This document shows, one piece after another, positions 62,130-64,000 of a DNA stretch of 64,000 nt (position 1 is the first letter of the stretch; each line of letters opens with the position of its first letter). The stretch is from positions 4,967,655 to 5,031,654 of the forward strand of contig NZ_LGUF01000007.1 of the NCBI RefSeq assembly GCF_001274725.1. Direction: 5' to 3'. A program made the translations under genes and the position numbers. Below the pieces are notes generated by a model that did not search any database, was not told where the DNA came from, and saw nothing but the letters and a program-made list of their open reading frames with translations. The stretch comes from Sporosarcina globispora. Lineage in GTDB: Bacteria > Bacillota > Bacilli > Bacillales > Cytobacillaceae.

Positions 62130-63439
62130 AGAAAACCGATTTTCAATACTATATTGGCGGAGCATTTCAACTGGGAATCGGTTTTGGTGTTGTTAGCCTT
62201 TTGTCCAGATGGGTAACAGGCAATACCATCCTCTCATCGCCCGAAACATTAATTAAGTATGGGTTAACCGGAGGAATCGGCTATTCCCTTATGGGGGCTC
62301 TTGCGCTAATTTTATTTGGAATATTAGCAAAAAAGATTCGAGATCGGTTTCATGACCAGCAAACGATAGGTGATGTCTTGCGTGAAAGATTGACCCCGCG
62401 CGGTTACTGGTTCATGATCACTATTCTTCTTGTAATTAGTTTCCATTCTATTTTTGTTCAGGCTATGGGGGCAGGAATCCTTTTGCACATGATTTTTCCT
62501 CTGCCTGTTTTTTCTGGAATGGTATTCTTTTTGTTATTTTGTTTTTTCATTGGGGGAGCAGGAGGTATGCAAAGAATCCATCAGCTCTCAGGCATCAATG
62601 TCGTGCTCATATTTAGTGCAGTCATCATTATCCCTGTTTACTTTTATATCCAGGAAGGTGTATATCCTGTTTATGAAGGCATTAAATTATATCATCCATA
62701 TATACTTTATGTTAAAAACACGGAAGCTGTTTTGTTTATTTTTACAGCCATTTTAATTGGCTTTGGACAAGTGATTATTGATCGTGCCTCATGGCAAAGA
62801 GTTTTTATTATAAAAAAAGAAAAGCTGCGTATTACTTTTACATTAGCGGGTTTAATATGGGCAACTATTCCTCTTGCTTTATCATCTTTGATTATGATTA
62901 TTATTTTTGGAAGAAGCTATGATTCCATTTATTCTTTGTTATTTGAGCTAATAGGAAAAATCAATTCAACTTTGCTCATTGTCTTATTTGTCTTGTTTTG
63001 CTTCAGTGCCATTTCATCTGCAGTTAGTGCAGAATTGCACGCTATTGTCACATTAATAATAAAAAATATCGTCGGTATGCTTCGCCCCCTTAGCAATAAA
63101 GAAAAATGGAGATTCACATATCTTTTTTCGGGAGCTATATGTTTATCATTATTTATTATCGTTAGTATTTTGCCTCCATCCCCTATTGAACTGCTGTTTT
63201 TTTTCGGCAATATTTATGCCTCTGTGATCGTTCCCATGCTGTATATAATACTCGGCAGCAAAACCTTGCCTTCTCTTATTCCCCTTGCATCTATTATAGG
63301 GACAGCCGGGGGCTTCGCAGCTTTGCCGATTATGGAAAATCTTTTTGCGATTTGGATCAGCTTTTGCCTATCAGGCTTAATTTGCTTAGGTCATTTCATT
63401 TACAATCTGTTAAGAATGAAGTTGATTGTGAAAGTATAG
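62126..63439 (+). CDS. SLC5-like (sodium:solute symporter-type) membrane protein
   Basis: A 437-residue protein with about 12 membrane helices. Its N-terminal YYIGGAFQLGIGFGVVSLLS and especially IDRASWQRVFIIKKEKLR resemble SSS/SLC5 transporters, where a conserved WQR-type motif follows helix 6. It is shorter and more divergent than PutP (487 residues) in the same window, and the Na+-site serines are not obvious. Its start overlaps the response regulator stop by 4 bp. It is either a second transporter for the cluster substrate or the sensory partner of the domain-less kinase. Confidence 0.7.
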   Translation: MKKTDFQYYIGGAFQLGIGFGVVSLLSRWVTGNTILSSPETLIKYGLTGGIGYSLMGALALILFGILAKKIRDRFHDQQTIGDVLRERLTPRGYWFMITILLVISFHSIFVQAMGAGILLHMIFPLPVFSGMVFFLLFCFFIGGAGGMQRIHQLSGINVVLIFSAVIIIPVYFYIQEGVYPVYEGIKLYHPYILYVKNTEAVLFIFTAILIGFGQVIIDRASWQRVFIIKKEKLRITFTLAGLIWATIPLALSSLIMIIIFGRSYDSIYSLLFELIGKINSTLLIVLFVLFCFSAISSAVSAELHAIVTLIIKNIVGMLRPLSNKEKWRFTYLFSGAICLSLFIIVSILPPSPIELLFFFGNIYASVIVPMLYIILGSKTLPSLIPLASIIGTAGGFAALPIMENLFAIWISFCLSGLICLGHFIYNLLRMKLIVKV

Positions 63440-63489
63440 CTGGAGTGCTGTCTTATTATAGATTCAATATAAATTGTGTTCAATTTTAC

Positions 63490-63535
63490 ATATCGCTCTC
63501 TTCCTGAAATCTGGCTGAGAGCGATATGCTTTTGC
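63490..63535. terminator. Bidirectional terminator closing the cluster
   Basis: ATATCGCTCTC/GAGAGCGATAT, a perfect 11-bp stem with a 16-base loop, between the converging transporter and cupin genes. Confidence 0.75.
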
Positions 63536-63554
63536 TAAGTCTGCAGCCTGCAAG

Positions 63555-63929
63555 TTAATATCTTGTTATATCCATTGGCAATGAACCGGCAGCAAATCCA
63601 ACAAATAAAAACCTATCCTTCCCCGTATTACGCATTCCATGAATCTGGTTAGGCTTAGCAAGAATCACCATGCCTTTACCTATTTGAATTTCATTCTCCA
63701 AGTCAGGAAAGTAGGTTCCTGTTCCCTCAATACATACCCATATATCATCTACATTTGAGTGTGAATGCAAGTACACCTCCTGTCCTGGTTCCAGACACCA
63801 AACAGCTCCTACCGTTTTATCTGTTTCATAAAAATAGTTCTTTTGTGGTTTATCAGGATCGAACTTTGCTATTTTATCGATTTCAAAGACTCTTTCTTCC
63901 ATAATCTGCTGAATGTTTGGCACAGCCAT
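63555..63929 (-). CDS. Single-domain cupin protein
   Basis: A 124-residue cupin_2 protein. Motif 1 is PGQEVYLHSHSNVDDIWVCI-like with two His and a later acidic residue, and motif 2 contains PNQIHGMRN with the third His. The set is consistent with a mononuclear metal site, though the usual Glu of motif 1 appears as Asp. Small cupins act as isomerases, dioxygenases or sugar/ligand-binding modules. The MAVPNIQQIM start follows AGGAGAAATGG-type sequence. Its place at the end of the cluster suggests a role in processing the same compound, but this is only context. Confidence 0.75.
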   Translation of the reverse strand: MAVPNIQQIMEERVFEIDKIAKFDPDKPQKNYFYETDKTVGAVWCLEPGQEVYLHSHSNVDDIWVCIEGTGTYFPDLENEIQIGKGMVILAKPNQIHGMRNTGKDRFLFVGFAAGSLPMDITRY

Positions 63930-64000
63930 TTCTCCTCTCCGTAAAATTTATTTTCTATAGTTCCGCATCCCGATTGCAATCTTTTGAGTAGACGTATGTT

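Overview
The window looks like the chromosome of a low-GC, spore-forming Bacillaceae close to Bacillus, Cytobacillus or Mesobacillus. The evidence is a long stretch collinear with the B. subtilis ygxA-perR-gsaB-ygaB-sspE-fabL-mutY-yfh region, two small acid-soluble spore protein genes (sspE, sspK), strong AGGAGG ribosome binding sites, several TTG starts, and U-rich hairpin terminators at most gene ends. No phage, IS element, CRISPR array or tRNA gene was recognised. The left end carries tandem promoters and the leader of an rRNA operon whose genes lie outside the window.

Layout. 1-2.9 kb: rRNA promoters, ygxA, ygzB, perR with its own PerR box, and a cobalamin adenosyltransferase. 3.1-6.9 kb: a Bcp peroxiredoxin, a small K+ channel-like protein and a three-gene ABC-2 exporter. 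7.1-14.7 kb: gsaB, a stand-alone 1490-residue glutamate synthase large subunit, and the FUSC-type ygaE. 14.7-20.5 kb: a first oligopeptide/nickel-type ABC importer. 20.8-25.0 kb: ygaD, ygaC, ygaB, sspE, fabL. 25.2-32.1 kb: the yfh cluster (yfhS, mutY, yfhP, yfhJ, sspK, a YpzG-like gene, yfhH, an SDR, recX, yfhF, yfhE, yfhD). 32.1-39.6 kb: DoxX, an M20 peptidase, a lone vWA protein, a heterodimeric ABC exporter and a membrane-anchored GDPD-like protein. 39.7-44.2 kb: a complete branched-chain amino acid (Liv) importer. 44.5-48.4 kb: proline catabolism (putB, putP, putR). 48.5-51.8 kb: small genes mixed with gene remnants and a 20-21 bp periodic repeat.

The most distinctive part is 52.2-63.9 kb. 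It is a divergent cluster joining two tandem CodA-like amidohydrolases and a lipoprotein solute-binding protein (minus strand) to two permeases, two ATPases, a LytS-type histidine kinase with no visible sensor domain, an AraC-type response regulator and an SLC5-like transporter (plus strand). A cupin gene closes it. The kinase, regulator and transporter genes overlap by 4 bp each. This suggests a split transporter-sensor two-component system controlling uptake and hydrolysis of an unidentified compound. Within the amidohydrolases, the position that I align with the catalytic Glu of CodA is Asp.

A recurring pattern is a stable hairpin directly downstream of the binding-protein gene in all three ABC importers, which would fit higher expression of the binding protein than of the membrane parts. 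Assignments rest on reading translated sequences and remembered family features; no database search was run.
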